The notes: generated by a model from the letters alone, not told the origin. A DNA stretch of 64,000 nucleotides from Thermomonas sp. XSG (GCF_014678725.1 NZ_CP061497.1:1504001-1568000); one strand, 5' to 3'; counted from the stretch's first letter, positions 16,699 through 25,833 are shown. Numbers and translations: made by a program.

Positions 16699-17409
16699 TC
16701 AAGCCTGCGTGCGGGGCAGTGCCGCGATCCGCGCCATCACCACGTCGGTCATGCGCGCGCAGCGCGCGCCCATGAACTGGAACGCGTCCACCCGTGCCGC
16801 CGAGACGCGGCTGGCCAGCACCTCGCGCAGCTGGCGACGGGCGCGATGCAGGCGGGTTTTCACGGTTTCCTGGCGGATCTCCAGGGCGCTTGCGGTTTCT
16901 TCCACCGAGCAGCCTTCCACGTCGCGCAGCACGTACACCAGCCGGAACGCTTCCGGCAGTTCATCCACCGCCTGTTCCAGCAGCCGGCGCAGCTGCGCGC
17001 GCGCCGCTTCCTCGGCGGGGTCCTCGCCCAGCACGTGCCCAGGAAACGCAATCAGCTGCGCCGCCACCGGCGCGCCCCTGTTGATATCGTCGATGTCCAC
17101 GCTGTCGCGCCTCCGGCGCAGGCGACCATAGGCTTCATTGAGGGCGATGCGGGTCAGCCAGGTCGCCAGCGACGCTTCGCCCCGGAAGCTGCCCAGCTTT
17201 TCGTAGCCGTGCACGTAGGCTTCCTGCACCACGTCCTCGGCCTCGGCCTCGTTGCGGATGACCCCGCGCACCACCCGGAACATGCGCTGATTGCAGCGCT
17301 GCATGATCTGCCGGAACGCATCGCGCTCGCCGCCGAGCACGCAGGCCACCAGCGCGGCATCGTCCAGTGCGGCGTAGTCGCGCGCGGCGCCTGCTGCAAT
17401 CGTGTTCAT
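16699..17409 (-). CDS. ECF-type RNA polymerase sigma factor
   Basis: 236-residue group 4 sigma factor. Region 2 reads FRQIMQRCNQRMFRVVRGVIRNEAEAEDVVQEAYVHGYEK with the -10-binding block FRGEASLATWLTRIALNEAYGRLRRRR. Region 4 carries LPEAFRLVYVLRDVEGCSVEETASALEIRQETVKTRLHRARRQL (sigma-70 r4 helix-turn-helix). About 35 residues follow region 4 (AFQFMGARCARMTDVVMARI, one Cys), longer than minimal ECF factors. A good Shine-Dalgarno (GGGAGAGG) precedes ATG 17409. It follows folE by 13 nt. No anti-sigma gene of zinc-binding or FecR type is adjacent. Confidence 0.92.
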   Translation of the reverse strand: MNTIAAGAARDYAALDDAALVACVLGGERDAFRQIMQRCNQRMFRVVRGVIRNEAEAEDVVQEAYVHGYEKLGSFRGEASLATWLTRIALNEAYGRLRRRRDSVDIDDINRGAPVAAQLIAFPGHVLGEDPAEEAARAQLRRLLEQAVDELPEAFRLVYVLRDVEGCSVEETASALEIRQETVKTRLHRARRQLREVLASRVSAARVDAFQFMGARCARMTDVVMARIAALPRTQA

Positions 17410-17422
17410 TGCGCCTCTCCCA

Positions 17423-18046
17423 TCACGCCGACAGCGAAGCGAGGATATCGCTGCGCCACGGCTCCCGTTCGAACGCGCCCAGCAACCGCCGCGTCACCAT
17501 CGCGCTGCCGTGCACGTGCACCCCGCGGCTGGTCATGCAGCCGTGGCTGGCGCGGATCACCACCGCCACCCCGCGCGGCTGCAGTTCGCGCTGCAGGGCG
17601 TCGGCGATTTCCACCGTCAGCCGCTCCTGGATCTGCAGCCGCCGCGCATACGCATCCACCAGCCGCGCCAGCTTGGACAGGCCCACCACGTGTTCGCCCG
17701 GCAGGTAGGCGAGATGCGCCACGCCGGTGATCGGCGCCATGTGGTGTTCGCAGGTGCTGTGCAGCGGGATGTCGCGCAGCAACACGACGTCGTCGTAGCC
17801 CGAACGCTCGAAGCGGCGGCCGAGGATCCTCGCCGGGTCCTTGGCATAGCCACCGAACCATTCCTCGTAGGCGCGCACCACCCGTGCCGGGGTGTCGTGC
17901 AGGCCCGCACGCAGCGGGTCGTCGCCGGCCCAGCGGATCAGCGTGCGCACCGCCGCTTCGGCCTCCGCACGACTGGGGCTGGGCGTTCCGGCAGCAGTGT
18001 CGTTTGCATCGAAAACCAGCGGCACGGTGGCAAGCGGGTTCAGCAT
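17423..18046 (-). CDS. folE: GTP cyclohydrolase I
   Basis: 207 residues. It converts GTP to 7,8-dihydroneopterin triphosphate, the first step of folate (and tetrahydrobiopterin-type pterin) synthesis. The active-site block [21 protein letters not shown] provides zinc-binding Cys and His residues, and the second Cys ligand lies in [23 protein letters not shown] and [14 protein letters not shown] are family-typical. ATG 18046 is preferred over the longer upstream frame because homologues start at this short N-terminal tail. It heads the operon with the ECF sigma gene, which may make it a stress-induced pterin supply. The cofactor-dependent phhA lies 2 kb away. Confidence 0.93.
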   Translation of the reverse strand: MLNPLATVPLVFDANDTAAGTPSPSRAEAEAAVRTLIRWAGDDPLRAGLHDTPARVVRAYEEWFGGYAKDPARILGRRFERSGYDDVVLLRDIPLHSTCEHHMAPITGVAHLAYLPGEHVVGLSKLARLVDAYARRLQIQERLTVEIADALQRELQPRGVAVVIRASHGCMTSRGVHVHGSAMVTRRLLGAFEREPWRSDILASLSA

Positions 18047-18079
18047 GGCGGGGCATTCCAGGGGGGTCTTGCCTCGGCA

Positions 18080-18131
18080 GATGCAGCGGCGCGAATAAGG
18101 TTCCCGGGAACCTGGCGGCTCCTGCTGCATC
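18080..18131. promoter_or_regulatory. Symmetric divergent promoter/operator between folE operon and Rieske oxidoreductase
   Basis: A 16-bp perfect palindrome, AGGTTCCCGGGAACCT (18098-18113), is flanked at equal 10-bp distances by GATGCAGC (18080-18087) and its reverse complement GCTGCATC (18124-18131). All share one centre (18105/18106). Read outward on either strand, each half gives GGGAACC, 13 nt, TGCATC, a layout like an ECF promoter (GGAAC -35 element and a CATC-containing -10). It could drive both directions symmetrically. A dimeric repressor operator is the alternative. Confidence 0.6.
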
Positions 18132-18174
18132 AGTGGAGCAGGATTCCCCCGTCGACAGGACAACGGAGCGCGAC

Positions 18175-19677
18175 ATGGCACAGGCTGCAGTTCTTTCCGG
18201 TCCGGACTTCACCGCCGGCGTGGCGCTGGCGTCCATCCCCGCAGATGGCGTGCTGCTGGGCCACGTCGGCGCAACCGCGGTGCTGCTGGCGCTGGTGGAT
18301 CGCAGGCCACACGCGGTCTCCGCCAGCTGCACCCACTACGGCGGGCCGCTGGGCGAAGGGCTGCGGGTGGGCGATGAAATCCGCTGCCCCTGGCACCACG
18401 CCTGCTTCAGCCTGCGCAGCGGCAAGGCGGTGCGGGCACCGGCATTCGCACCGCTGGACTGCTGGAAAGTGAAAGTGGAGGGCGACCGCGTGTTCGTGCG
18501 CGGCGAGCAGGTCGCGGCCGAGGCCGAAGCCGGGCCCGTGGCGTCTGCGCTGCAGGACGTCCTCATCGTCGGCGGCGGCGCGGCCGGTTTCGCCTGCGCC
18601 CAACGCCTGCGCGAGCGCGGCTTCGCCGGCCGCATCACCCTGCTCAGCGAAGACAGCGCACCGCCGGTGGACCGGCCCAACCTGTCCAAGGACTATCTGG
18701 CAGGCAGCGCACCGGCCGAGTGGATTCCGCTGCAGCCGCCCGCCTACTACCGCGAGCACGGCATCGACCTGCATCTGGATTGCGCGGTGACGGCGCTCGA
18801 CCTTCGGGAGCGCCGCGTGACCACCCGCGCCGGCCAGCGCTTCGGCTACGACGCACTGCTGCTGGCCACCGGCGCCGAGGCCGCGCGCATCCCGCTGCCG
18901 CGCTTCGACCTACCCAACGTGTTCACCCTGCGCAGCCTGGCCGATGCCGACGCGCTGATCCGCGGCATCGCCGATGCCGGCACCATCGCCGTGATCGGCT
19001 CCGGCTTCATCGGCATGGAAGCCGCCTCCGCGCTGCGCGCACGCGGGCTGGCGGTGCACGTGGTGACGCCGGAAGCGCTGCCGCTGGAACGCAGCCTCGG
19101 CGCCCGGCTGGCGCAGCACCTGCTCGATTTGCACCGCAGCCACGGCGTGCGGTTCCACCTGCAGACCCAGGCCGAGCATTTCGACGGCCACAACCTGCGG
19201 TTGGCCAACGGCGACACCCTGGCCGTGGACGCGCTGCTGGTGGGCATCGGCGTGCGCCCGCGGATCCAGCTGGCCGATGCCGCCGGGCTGCGGATCGAAA
19301 ACGGCATCGTGGTCGACGACCGCCTGCGCACCGCGGCCGCCGGGGTGTATGCCGCGGGCGATGTGGCCCGCTATCCGCACGCCGGCGGGATGGCGCGGGT
19401 CGAGCACTGGGTGCACGCGCAGCGGCAGGGCCAGTGCGTGGCCGACAACATGCTGGGTGACGACCGCGCGTTCGATGACCCCCCGTTCTTCTGGACCCAC
19501 CACTACGGCACCGACCTGCGCTACCTCGGCCACGGCAGCGGTTGGAACCGGATCGAAGTGGACGGCGATCCCGCCGCCCATGACTGCTTGGCGCGCTACT
19601 ACCGCGACGATGTGCTGGTGGCGGCAGCAGCCATTGGCCGCGACCGCGACCTGCTGGCGCTGCAGGCGCAGCTGTAG
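18175..19677 (+). CDS. Rieske [2Fe-2S] / FAD-dependent pyridine nucleotide-disulfide oxidoreductase (AIFM3-like)
   Basis: 500-residue two-domain redox enzyme. The N-terminal Rieske domain has Cys52-x-His54 (CTHYGG) and Cys71-x-x-His74 (CPWHH) for a 2Fe-2S cluster. From about residue 124 a flavoprotein fold shows the FAD site [20 protein letters not shown](P)H site [16 protein letters not shown] and second FAD motif [12 protein letters not shown]. It resembles apoptosis-inducing-factor/rubredoxin-reductase-type proteins with a fused ferredoxin. GGAG (18165-18168) precedes ATG 18175. It is divergent from folE across the symmetric promoter, suggesting co-induction. The substrate is unknown. Confidence 0.9.
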   Translation: MAQAAVLSGPDFTAGVALASIPADGVLLGHVGATAVLLALVDRRPHAVSASCTHYGGPLGEGLRVGDEIRCPWHHACFSLRSGKAVRAPAFAPLDCWKVKVEGDRVFVRGEQVAAEAEAGPVASALQDVLIVGGGAAGFACAQRLRERGFAGRITLLSEDSAPPVDRPNLSKDYLAGSAPAEWIPLQPPAYYREHGIDLHLDCAVTALDLRERRVTTRAGQRFGYDALLLATGAEAARIPLPRFDLPNVFTLRSLADADALIRGIADAGTIAVIGSGFIGMEAASALRARGLAVHVVTPEALPLERSLGARLAQHLLDLHRSHGVRFHLQTQAEHFDGHNLRLANGDTLAVDALLVGIGVRPRIQLADAAGLRIENGIVVDDRLRTAAAGVYAAGDVARYPHAGGMARVEHWVHAQRQGQCVADNMLGDDRAFDDPPFFWTHHYGTDLRYLGHGSGWNRIEVDGDPAAHDCLARYYRDDVLVAAAAIGRDRDLLALQAQL

Positions 19678-19689
19678 CGCCGCGCCAAC

Positions 19690-20172
19690 TCAGCCGGCGT
19701 CCGCCTCCAGCGGCAGCGCCTGCGCGCGCTTGACCGTGCGCAGCACGAAGCTGGAGTTGACGTCGTCCACCTCCGCCTGCGCCAGCAGCTTGTCCAGCAG
19801 GAAGCGCGAGAAATGCTCCAGGTTGCGCACCACCACGTGCAGCAGGTAGTCCATGTCGCCGGTCAAGGCATGGCAGGCCACCACTTCCGGCCAGGCGTTG
19901 ACCTGGCGGGCGAAGCTGTCGATGCGCTCGGCGTCGTGGCTCTTCAACTGCACCCGCACGAACGCCTGCAGGCCCAACCCCAGCCGCTCGGGATCGACCT
20001 CGGCGCGGTAGCCGACGATCACCCCCTCACGCTCAAGCCGCTGCACCCGCCGCAGGCAGGCCGAGGCCGACAGGTGCACCCGTTCGGCCAGCTCCGCGTT
20101 GGTCTGGCGTCCCGCCCGCTGCAGCTCGGCGAGCAGGGTCAGATCGATCCGATCCAGGGTGATACCGGTCAT
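19690..20172 (-). CDS. Lrp/AsnC-family transcriptional regulator
   Basis: 160 residues. The N-terminal winged helix-turn-helix (DRIDLTLLAELQRAGRQTNAELAERVHLSASACLRRVQRLEREGVI) is followed by the RAM ligand domain (AFVRVQLKS, ACHALTGDMDYLLHVVV, VDDVNSSFVLRTVK). ATG 20172 is chosen; an in-frame TTG at 20181 would add three residues. It diverges from phhA over 103 nt that contain a TTGC/GCAA-rich dyad, so it probably regulates phhA and itself in response to an aromatic amino acid. That target is inferred from position. Confidence 0.9.
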   Translation of the reverse strand: MTGITLDRIDLTLLAELQRAGRQTNAELAERVHLSASACLRRVQRLEREGVIVGYRAEVDPERLGLGLQAFVRVQLKSHDAERIDSFARQVNAWPEVVACHALTGDMDYLLHVVVRNLEHFSRFLLDKLLAQAEVDDVNSSFVLRTVKRAQALPLEADAG

Positions 20173-20227
20173 TTCTTCCAATCATGCGAGTCATGACGCT
20201 GGAATATTGCGCTACTGTCCGCATGCG

Positions 20228-20241
20228 ATGCAATTTTGCAT
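20228..20241. promoter_or_regulatory. Putative Lrp-family operator between lrp and phhA
   Basis: ATGCAA-TT-TTGCAT is a perfect 6-bp dyad in the divergent spacer. Further TTGC words lie on both sides (near 20207, 20246 and 20256), roughly helically phased. Multiple phased half-sites suit the octameric DNA wrapping of Lrp/AsnC proteins. Binding by the adjacent regulator is inferred. Confidence 0.45.
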
Positions 20242-20275
20242 ACATCTTGCGTAGCGTTGCACCTACCCTTGGGGG

Positions 20276-21172
20276 ATGACCACAGCCGCCCCCGCCATGT
20301 CCGCACAGCCGCAGCCACGCCGCCTCGAAAGCATCCAGACCGACCGCGGTTCGGTGCCGGTCTATGCCACCGGCACGGTGGAACAGCCGTGGGACAGCTA
20401 TAGCGACGACGACCACGACGTCTGGCGCCAGTTGTATGCGCGCCAGCAGGCCCTGCTGCCCGGTCGCGCCTGCGACGCCTTCCTGCAGGCGCAGGCGCGG
20501 ATGCGGATGCCGCCGGACCGGATTCCGAAGTTCTCCGACCTCAACGCGATCCTCGGCGCCGCCACCGGCTGGCAGATCGTGGCGGTAGAAGGACTGCTGC
20601 CGGAACACGACTTCTTCACCCATCTCGCCAACCGCCGCTTCCCGGTCAGCTGGTGGATCCGCCGCGCCGACCAGATCGACTACATCGAAGAACCCGACCT
20701 GTTCCACGACCTGTTCGGCCACGTGCCGCTGCTGATGGACCCGATGTTCGCCGACTACCTGCAGGCCTACGGCGAGGGCGGGGTGAAGGCGCACGGCTTC
20801 GGTCCCGAGGCGCTGATGCAGCTGGCGCGGCTGTACTGGTACACGGTGGAATTCGGCCTGATCCGGCAGCAGGACGGGCTGCGCATCTACGGCGCCGGCA
20901 TCGTCAGCTCGAAGGGCGAATCGATCCACTGCCTGGAATCGGCGTCGCCGAACCGGATCGGCTTCGATCTGGAGCGGGTGATGCGCACCCGCTACCGCAT
21001 CGACAGCTACCAGAAGACCTATTTCGTCATCGACAGCTTCGAGCAGCTGATGGACGCCACCCGGCCGGATTTCGCGCCGCTCTACGCACGCCTGGCCGGG
21101 GAGGCCGAGTATCCGCCGGAAGCGGTGCTGGTTTCCGATCGCGTCCTGCACGCGGGCACCCAGGCCGACTGA
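20276..21172 (+). CDS. phhA: Phenylalanine 4-monooxygenase
   Basis: 298 residues. Hydroxylates L-phenylalanine to L-tyrosine using O2 and a reduced pterin. The non-haem iron site is visible: His144 and His149 in DLFHDLFGHVPLL and the Glu of YWYTVEFGL (about 192). YGAGIVSSKGE and the C-terminal SYQKTYFVIDSFEQLMDAT are family-typical. The first 20 residues are a poorly conserved tail. It is divergent from an Lrp-type regulator and followed by a small DUF1328 gene. The pterin cofactor would ultimately depend on folE, which lies nearby. Confidence 0.95.
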   Translation: MTTAAPAMSAQPQPRRLESIQTDRGSVPVYATGTVEQPWDSYSDDDHDVWRQLYARQQALLPGRACDAFLQAQARMRMPPDRIPKFSDLNAILGAATGWQIVAVEGLLPEHDFFTHLANRRFPVSWWIRRADQIDYIEEPDLFHDLFGHVPLLMDPMFADYLQAYGEGGVKAHGFGPEALMQLARLYWYTVEFGLIRQQDGLRIYGAGIVSSKGESIHCLESASPNRIGFDLERVMRTRYRIDSYQKTYFVIDSFEQLMDATRPDFAPLYARLAGEAEYPPEAVLVSDRVLHAGTQAD

Positions 21173-21240
21173 CTGTTCACGGTGGCTGCACGCCACCGTC
21201 GCCATGGTGACGGCGTGTTCACTGTTGCGGAGTCGACGCC

Positions 21241-21414
21241 ATGCTGAAGTGGGCCCTGATTTTCGCCGTGATCGGCCTGATCGCCGGTGCGCTCGGTTTC
21301 GGCGGCATCGCCGGCGGCGCGTTCGGGATCGCCAAGTTTCTGTTCTGGGCCGCGATCATCATCGCGGTGGTGCTGTTCCTCTTGGGCGTGACGATCTTCA
21401 GGAAGGTGACCTGA
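21241..21414 (+). CDS. DUF1328 small membrane protein (YtjA-like)
   Basis: 57-residue protein starting [49 protein letters not shown] and ending in a short basic tail. Two glycine-rich helices with this spacing are the DUF1328 family pattern, tiny inner-membrane proteins often induced by envelope or general stress. TTGCGGAG lies just before the ATG as Shine-Dalgarno. It is 68 nt after phhA and probably independent of it. Confidence 0.85.
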   Translation: MLKWALIFAVIGLIAGALGFGGIAGGAFGIAKFLFWAAIIIAVVLFLLGVTIFRKVT

Positions 21415-21514
21415 CTTCCGGCGTCCCGCGCGCCACGGGTCATCCCGCGGCCATGCCGCCCACCCGCCGACTTCGGCGACAATATGTCCCCCGTCTCCGC
21501 ACAAGGGCGTCGCC

Positions 21515-22537
21515 GTGTCGCATCCGCACATCTCCCTGACCCGCTTCCTGATCGAAGAACAGCGGGCCGGCCGCGTCAATGCGGAGCTGCGCCTGCTGGT
21601 CGAAGTGGTGGCGCGCGCCTGCAAGACCATCTCCATCGCCGTGGGCAAGGGCGCGCTGGGCGGCGTGCTGGGCGAGGCCGGCACCGGCAACATCCAGGGC
21701 GAGGCGCAGAAGAAGCTCGACGTGATCGCCAACGACGTGCTGCTGGAAGCCAACGCCTGGGGCGGCCATCTGGCTGGGCTGGCGTCCGAGGAAATGGACC
21801 ACAGCATGCCGATCCCGGATGTGTACCCGCGTGGCAATTTTCTGCTGCTGTTCGATCCGCTGGACGGCAGCTCCAACATCGACGTCAACGTCTCGGTGGG
21901 CACCATCTTCTCGGTGCTGCGCTGCCCGGAGGGCGTGACCACCCCCGCCGATGAAGACTTCCTGCAGCCGGGCACCGAGCAGGTCGCGGCCGGCTACTGC
22001 GTGTACGGCCCGCAGACCACGCTGGTACTGACCGTCGGCCACGGCACCCATGCCTTCACCCTCGACCGCGAGGTCGGCAGCTTCCTCCTGACCACCCGCG
22101 GCATGCGCATCCCGGAGGAGACGAAGGAATTCGCCGTCAACGCCTCCAACCAGCGCTTCTGGGAAGCGCCGATGCAGGCCTACGTCGGCGACCTGCTGGC
22201 CGGCAAGGACGGCCCGCGCGGCAAGGACTTCAACATGCGCTGGATCGCCTCGATGGTGGCCGACGTGCACCGCATCCTGACCCGCGGCGGCATCTTCAGC
22301 TACCCGCTGGACAGCAAGTGCGCGCCCAAGGGCGGCAAGCTGCGGCTGATGTACGAGGCCAACCCGATGAGTTTCCTGGTAGAGCAGGCCGGCGGTGCCG
22401 CCAGCACCGGCCGGGCGCGCATGCTGGAAGTGCAGCCCACCGGCCTGCACATGCGGGTACCGGTGTTCCTGGGCTCGAAGGCGGAAGTGGAGGCTGCGGT
22501 GTCCTACCACCGCAGCCACGACGCCGGCGCGGCCTGA
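21515..22537 (+). CDS. fbp: Fructose-1,6-bisphosphatase class 1
   Basis: 340 residues. Hydrolyses fructose 1,6-bisphosphate to fructose 6-phosphate in gluconeogenesis, in the cytoplasm with Mg2+. The metal/active-site block [24 protein letters not shown] is intact, as are [23 protein letters not shown] and the sugar-binding [21 protein letters not shown]. The start at 21515 gives [16 protein letters not shown], the usual N-terminus. Length and motifs are normal for class I enzymes. It appears monocistronic, with about 100 nt on either side. Confidence 0.96.
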   Translation: MSHPHISLTRFLIEEQRAGRVNAELRLLVEVVARACKTISIAVGKGALGGVLGEAGTGNIQGEAQKKLDVIANDVLLEANAWGGHLAGLASEEMDHSMPIPDVYPRGNFLLLFDPLDGSSNIDVNVSVGTIFSVLRCPEGVTTPADEDFLQPGTEQVAAGYCVYGPQTTLVLTVGHGTHAFTLDREVGSFLLTTRGMRIPEETKEFAVNASNQRFWEAPMQAYVGDLLAGKDGPRGKDFNMRWIASMVADVHRILTRGGIFSYPLDSKCAPKGGKLRLMYEANPMSFLVEQAGGAASTGRARMLEVQPTGLHMRVPVFLGSKAEVEAAVSYHRSHDAGAA

Positions 22538-22635
22538 CCGGGCAGGGCGGGCAGTGGCCCGCCCAGAATGCTTTCTGCGCTCGCCATTCCCCGGCGTGAT
22601 GCGGCACTTCCCCGCGACTTCGGCAGAATGCGCCC

Positions 22636-24450
22636 ATGCACCTTGATCCCCACCTGTGGTCCCAGCTCGCCTTCGGCCTGATCCTGGCCGGCGGGCTGTA
22701 CCTGTTCATCAGCGAGCGGCTGCGGGTCGACGTGACCGCCATGCTGATCCTGCTGGCGCTGGTGCTGACCGGGGTGCTGGACGGCAAGCAGGCGCTGTCG
22801 GGCTTTTCCAGCGAGCCGGCGATCATCGTCGCCGCGGTATTCGTGATCTCGGGCGCACTTGGCGCCACCGGCATCAGCGAGCGCCTCGGCAGCTGGGTGG
22901 AGCGTGCCTCCGGCGAGCACGAGTGGCGCACCATCGCGGTGGTGATGCCGCTGGTGGCGCTGCTGGCCTCCTTCACCCACCACGTGATGGTCACCGCGAT
23001 GATGTTGCCGCTGCTGCTGCGGCACGCGCGCAACCGCCGCCTGCCGGCTTCGCGACTGCTGATGCCGATGTCGCTGGCGGCTTCGCTGGGCACCACCCTG
23101 ACGCTGTTCAGCGCGCCCGCCTTCCTGCTGGCCAACGACATGCTGGAGCGTGCGGGCAACGAAGGCCTGGGGATCTTCTCGATCACCCCGATCGGTATTG
23201 CGCTGGTGCTGGTGGGCACCGCGTACATGCTGCTGACCCGCTGGCTGCTGCCCAAGCGCAGCGGCGAGCAGAACGACGACGACTACCTGCGCCTGGACCG
23301 CTACCGCACCGAGCTGGTGGTGGTGAAGGACGGCCACTGGTGCACACGGCCTCTGGCGGAACTGCAGAAGGCGCTGGGCGAGCGCTTCCGCCTGCTCGGC
23401 TGGCTGCGCGACGGCGAGCGCCGCGACGACCTCGGCGCCAGCAGCCCGCTGCTGGCTGGCGACGTGCTGCTGGTGGAGGCCGCCGCCGACGAGCTGATGT
23501 CGCTGCACGACGACAGCGGCCTGGACATGAACGCGATCGCCCGCTTCGGCAGCTTCGCCGCCGGCGAAGGCCGGCCGCAGCTGGTGCAGGCGGTGGTGGC
23601 GCCCGGCTCGGAGTTCATCGGCCGCAGCATCCGCGAGCTGGATTTCGCCCGCCAGTTCCACACCGTGATCGCCGGACTGTGGCGACGCGGCGAGCAGATG
23701 GCCGACCGTCTGTCCGATGCGCGCCTGCGCGAAGGCGACCTGCTGGTGCTGTGGGGCCAGCCGGCCCGTTTCAACGAGCTGGCCGCCCACCACGGCTTCC
23801 TCATGCTGGTGCCGTTCGCGGGCGAGGCCAAGCGCCGCCTGCGCGCGCCCCTGGCGCTGGCGATCCTCGGCCTGACCGTGCTGGCCGCGGCCACCGAGTG
23901 GCTGTCGCCGCCGCTGGCCTTCCTGGCCGGTGCGGTGGCGATGGTGGCCACCCGCTGCGTCGACGTGGAACAGGCCTACCGCGGCATCGACGTGCGCATC
24001 TTCGTGATGATCGCCGGCGTCATCCCGCTCGGCATCGCGATGGAGCAGACCGGCACCGCCGCGCTGCTCGCGCAGTGGCTGTCGCATTTCATCGCGCACT
24101 GGCCACCGCTGGCGATCCTGCTGGTGATGTTCTCGCTGGCCGCGCTGCTGACCCAGGTGATGAGCGATGCCGCCACCACCGCGCTGCTCGGGCCGATCTC
24201 GATCGCCACCGCGCAGGTGCTGGACCTGCCGCCGGCACCGTTCGTGGTGTGCACCGCGCTCGGCGCGGTGGTGGCCTTCCTCACCCCCATCGGCCACCAC
24301 GGCAACCTGCTGATCCTGCGCCCCGGCCAGTACCGCTTCGGCGACTTCCTGCGCGTGGGCCTGCCGCTGACCGTGCTGATCGCGCTGGTCAGCGCGTGGA
24401 TGGCGCGTTGGCTGTGGATGGGCGGGCCGCTGCTGCCGGACTTCGGTTGA
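22636..24450 (+). CDS. SLC13-family (DASS) permease with two TrkA-C (RCK_C) domains
   Basis: 604-residue inner-membrane transporter. An N-terminal membrane half (about residues 1-200; helix-loop block SFTHHVMVTAMMLPLLLRHAR) is followed by a cytoplasmic insert (about 215-390) with two RCK_C-like units (VVKDGHWCTRPLAELQ and VVAPGSEFIGRSIRELDF). A second membrane half contains LTQVMSDAATTALLGPISIATAQ and VVAFLTPIGHHGNLLILRPG. The family moves sulfate, dicarboxylates or related anions, usually with Na+. The inserted domains suggest ligand gating. The substrate is not predictable here. Confidence 0.88.
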   Translation: MHLDPHLWSQLAFGLILAGGLYLFISERLRVDVTAMLILLALVLTGVLDGKQALSGFSSEPAIIVAAVFVISGALGATGISERLGSWVERASGEHEWRTIAVVMPLVALLASFTHHVMVTAMMLPLLLRHARNRRLPASRLLMPMSLAASLGTTLTLFSAPAFLLANDMLERAGNEGLGIFSITPIGIALVLVGTAYMLLTRWLLPKRSGEQNDDDYLRLDRYRTELVVVKDGHWCTRPLAELQKALGERFRLLGWLRDGERRDDLGASSPLLAGDVLLVEAAADELMSLHDDSGLDMNAIARFGSFAAGEGRPQLVQAVVAPGSEFIGRSIRELDFARQFHTVIAGLWRRGEQMADRLSDARLREGDLLVLWGQPARFNELAAHHGFLMLVPFAGEAKRRLRAPLALAILGLTVLAAATEWLSPPLAFLAGAVAMVATRCVDVEQAYRGIDVRIFVMIAGVIPLGIAMEQTGTAALLAQWLSHFIAHWPPLAILLVMFSLAALLTQVMSDAATTALLGPISIATAQVLDLPPAPFVVCTALGAVVAFLTPIGHHGNLLILRPGQYRFGDFLRVGLPLTVLIALVSAWMARWLWMGGPLLPDFG

Positions 24451-24475
24451 TCGCTTCGCCAACAGGGAGGACGCC

Positions 24476-25339
24476 ATGACCACCTTGATCGCACCGCGCA
24501 GCCACGACATCGGCGGGCTGGAAGTCCGCCGCGCCGTGCCCAGCCTGCAGGCACGCAGCGTCGGCCCGTTCGTGTTCGTCGACCACATGGGGCCGGCACT
24601 GTTCGAACCCGGCCGCGGCATCGACGTGCGCCCGCATCCGCACATCGGCCTGGCCACCGTGACCTACCTGTGGGCCGGCGCGCTGCGCCATCGCGACACC
24701 CTCGGCAGCCTGCAGGACATCCTCCCCGGGGACGTCAACTGGATGACCGCGGGCCGCGGCATCGCCCACTCCGAACGCACTCCGCCGGGTCCGCGCGCGG
24801 CGGGCCATGGCCTACACGGCATGCAGACCTGGGTGGCGCTGCCGAAATCGCACGAAGAGACCGCGCCGTCGTTCCACCACCACGAAGCCGCCACCCTGCC
24901 GTGGCGCGACCACGCCGGCGCGCGGCTGCGGGTGATCGCCGGGCGTGGCTTCGGGATGGAATCACCGGTGCGGGTGTTCGCCGATACGTTCAACGTCGCC
25001 CTCGACCTGGCGGTGGATACCGAGCTGGCAGTCGAAGCGGAAGCGCCGGAACGCGCGCTCTACGTGCTGGAAGGACAGGCCCAATTGGACGGCACCGACA
25101 TCCCGGAGAAGCACCTGGTGGTGCTCGATCCCGGCGTGCGCCATGTGCTGCGCGCGAAAACCCCGCTGAAGGCGATGCTGTTCGGCGGCGAACCGCTGGA
25201 TGGCCCGCGCCACATGTGGTGGAACTTCGTCTCCAGTTCGAAGGAGCGCATCGAACAGGCCAAGCAAGACTGGGACAGCGGCGCATTCGGCCTGATCCCC
25301 GGCGACGCGCACGACCGGATTCCCCTGCCGGCGCGCTGA
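24476..25339 (+). CDS. Pirin family protein
   Basis: 287-residue bicupin. The iron-ligand motifs of pirins are visible: RPHPHIGLATVTYLW (two His) and MTAGRGIAHSERTPP (His and Glu). QTWVALPKSHEETAPSFHHHE continues the first cupin and the C-terminal half forms the second cupin (ALYVLEGQAQLDGTDI). The family includes quercetin 2,3-dioxygenases and redox-sensing proteins; no specific role can be assigned. GGGAGG lies just before ATG 24476. It starts 25 nt after the SLC13 gene and may share its transcript. Confidence 0.9.
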   Translation: MTTLIAPRSHDIGGLEVRRAVPSLQARSVGPFVFVDHMGPALFEPGRGIDVRPHPHIGLATVTYLWAGALRHRDTLGSLQDILPGDVNWMTAGRGIAHSERTPPGPRAAGHGLHGMQTWVALPKSHEETAPSFHHHEAATLPWRDHAGARLRVIAGRGFGMESPVRVFADTFNVALDLAVDTELAVEAEAPERALYVLEGQAQLDGTDIPEKHLVVLDPGVRHVLRAKTPLKAMLFGGEPLDGPRHMWWNFVSSSKERIEQAKQDWDSGAFGLIPGDAHDRIPLPAR

Positions 25340-25427
25340 CTTCCCGGGCGGGCAGCCGCGCCCCGCCGGCCACGCCCCCCGGGCTGCGCCGCCACGTCCA
25401 CCCCACCACCCAAGCAGGCCAGCCGCG

Positions 25428-25832
25428 GTGCAATTCCCGACGCTCCGACGCAAACCCTTCGTCCTGTCGCTCGCGGTGGTGGTCGCGGCGCTGCATGTCC
25501 TGATCGGACCGGACTACCACGGCCCCGCCCGGCCGTTCGTCTCGGGCTATCTCATGGATCTGGTGCTGCCGTTCTTCCTGGTGCTGCTGCTGGGAGCCGA
25601 CGAGCGCCTGGCCAGGCTGCCCCATTCCCCGGGTGTTCGCGCGTTGCTGACGTTCCTGGTCGGGGTTGTGACCGAAGTGGCCCAGGCGGCAGGCCTCCCG
25701 TTGTTCGGCCGCACGTTCGACCCGATGGACCTGCTGATGTATGCCATCGGCGCGATCGCGGCAATGGCTGTCGAAGGCCTTCTGCTCACACCTCCCGGTC
25801 CCGCGACGGCGGATGACGCCCCGGCGCGGTAG
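25428..25832 (+). CDS. VanZ-like small membrane protein
   Basis: 134 residues from a GTG start at 25428. Three to four helices are visible and a segment resembling VanZ-family proteins, VVTEVAQAAGLPLFGRTFDPMDLLMYAIGA (a Glu in helix 3, then FDPMDLL before the last helix). The family is linked to cell-envelope resistance only in vanZ itself. The ORF ends one base before the stop of the convergent radical SAM gene. Assignment is moderate and function unknown. Confidence 0.65.
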   Translation: MQFPTLRRKPFVLSLAVVVAALHVLIGPDYHGPARPFVSGYLMDLVLPFFLVLLLGADERLARLPHSPGVRALLTFLVGVVTEVAQAAGLPLFGRTFDPMDLLMYAIGAIAAMAVEGLLLTPPGPATADDAPAR

Positions 25833-25833
25833 C

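Noticed and set aside
17423-18181. 252-residue version of FolE
   Set aside because: The extra N-terminus would translate the symmetric promoter region and has no FolE homology; ATG 18046 is normal.
23963-23978. Partial parS-like sequence (CGACGTGGAACAGG) in the SLC13 gene
   Set aside because: Only one half of the palindrome matches; the left arm is missing.
22504-24657. 717-codon minus-strand frame antisense to the SLC13 permease gene
   Set aside because: Low-complexity His/Gln/Arg/Ala composition and no motif; the plus-strand permease has clear family motifs.
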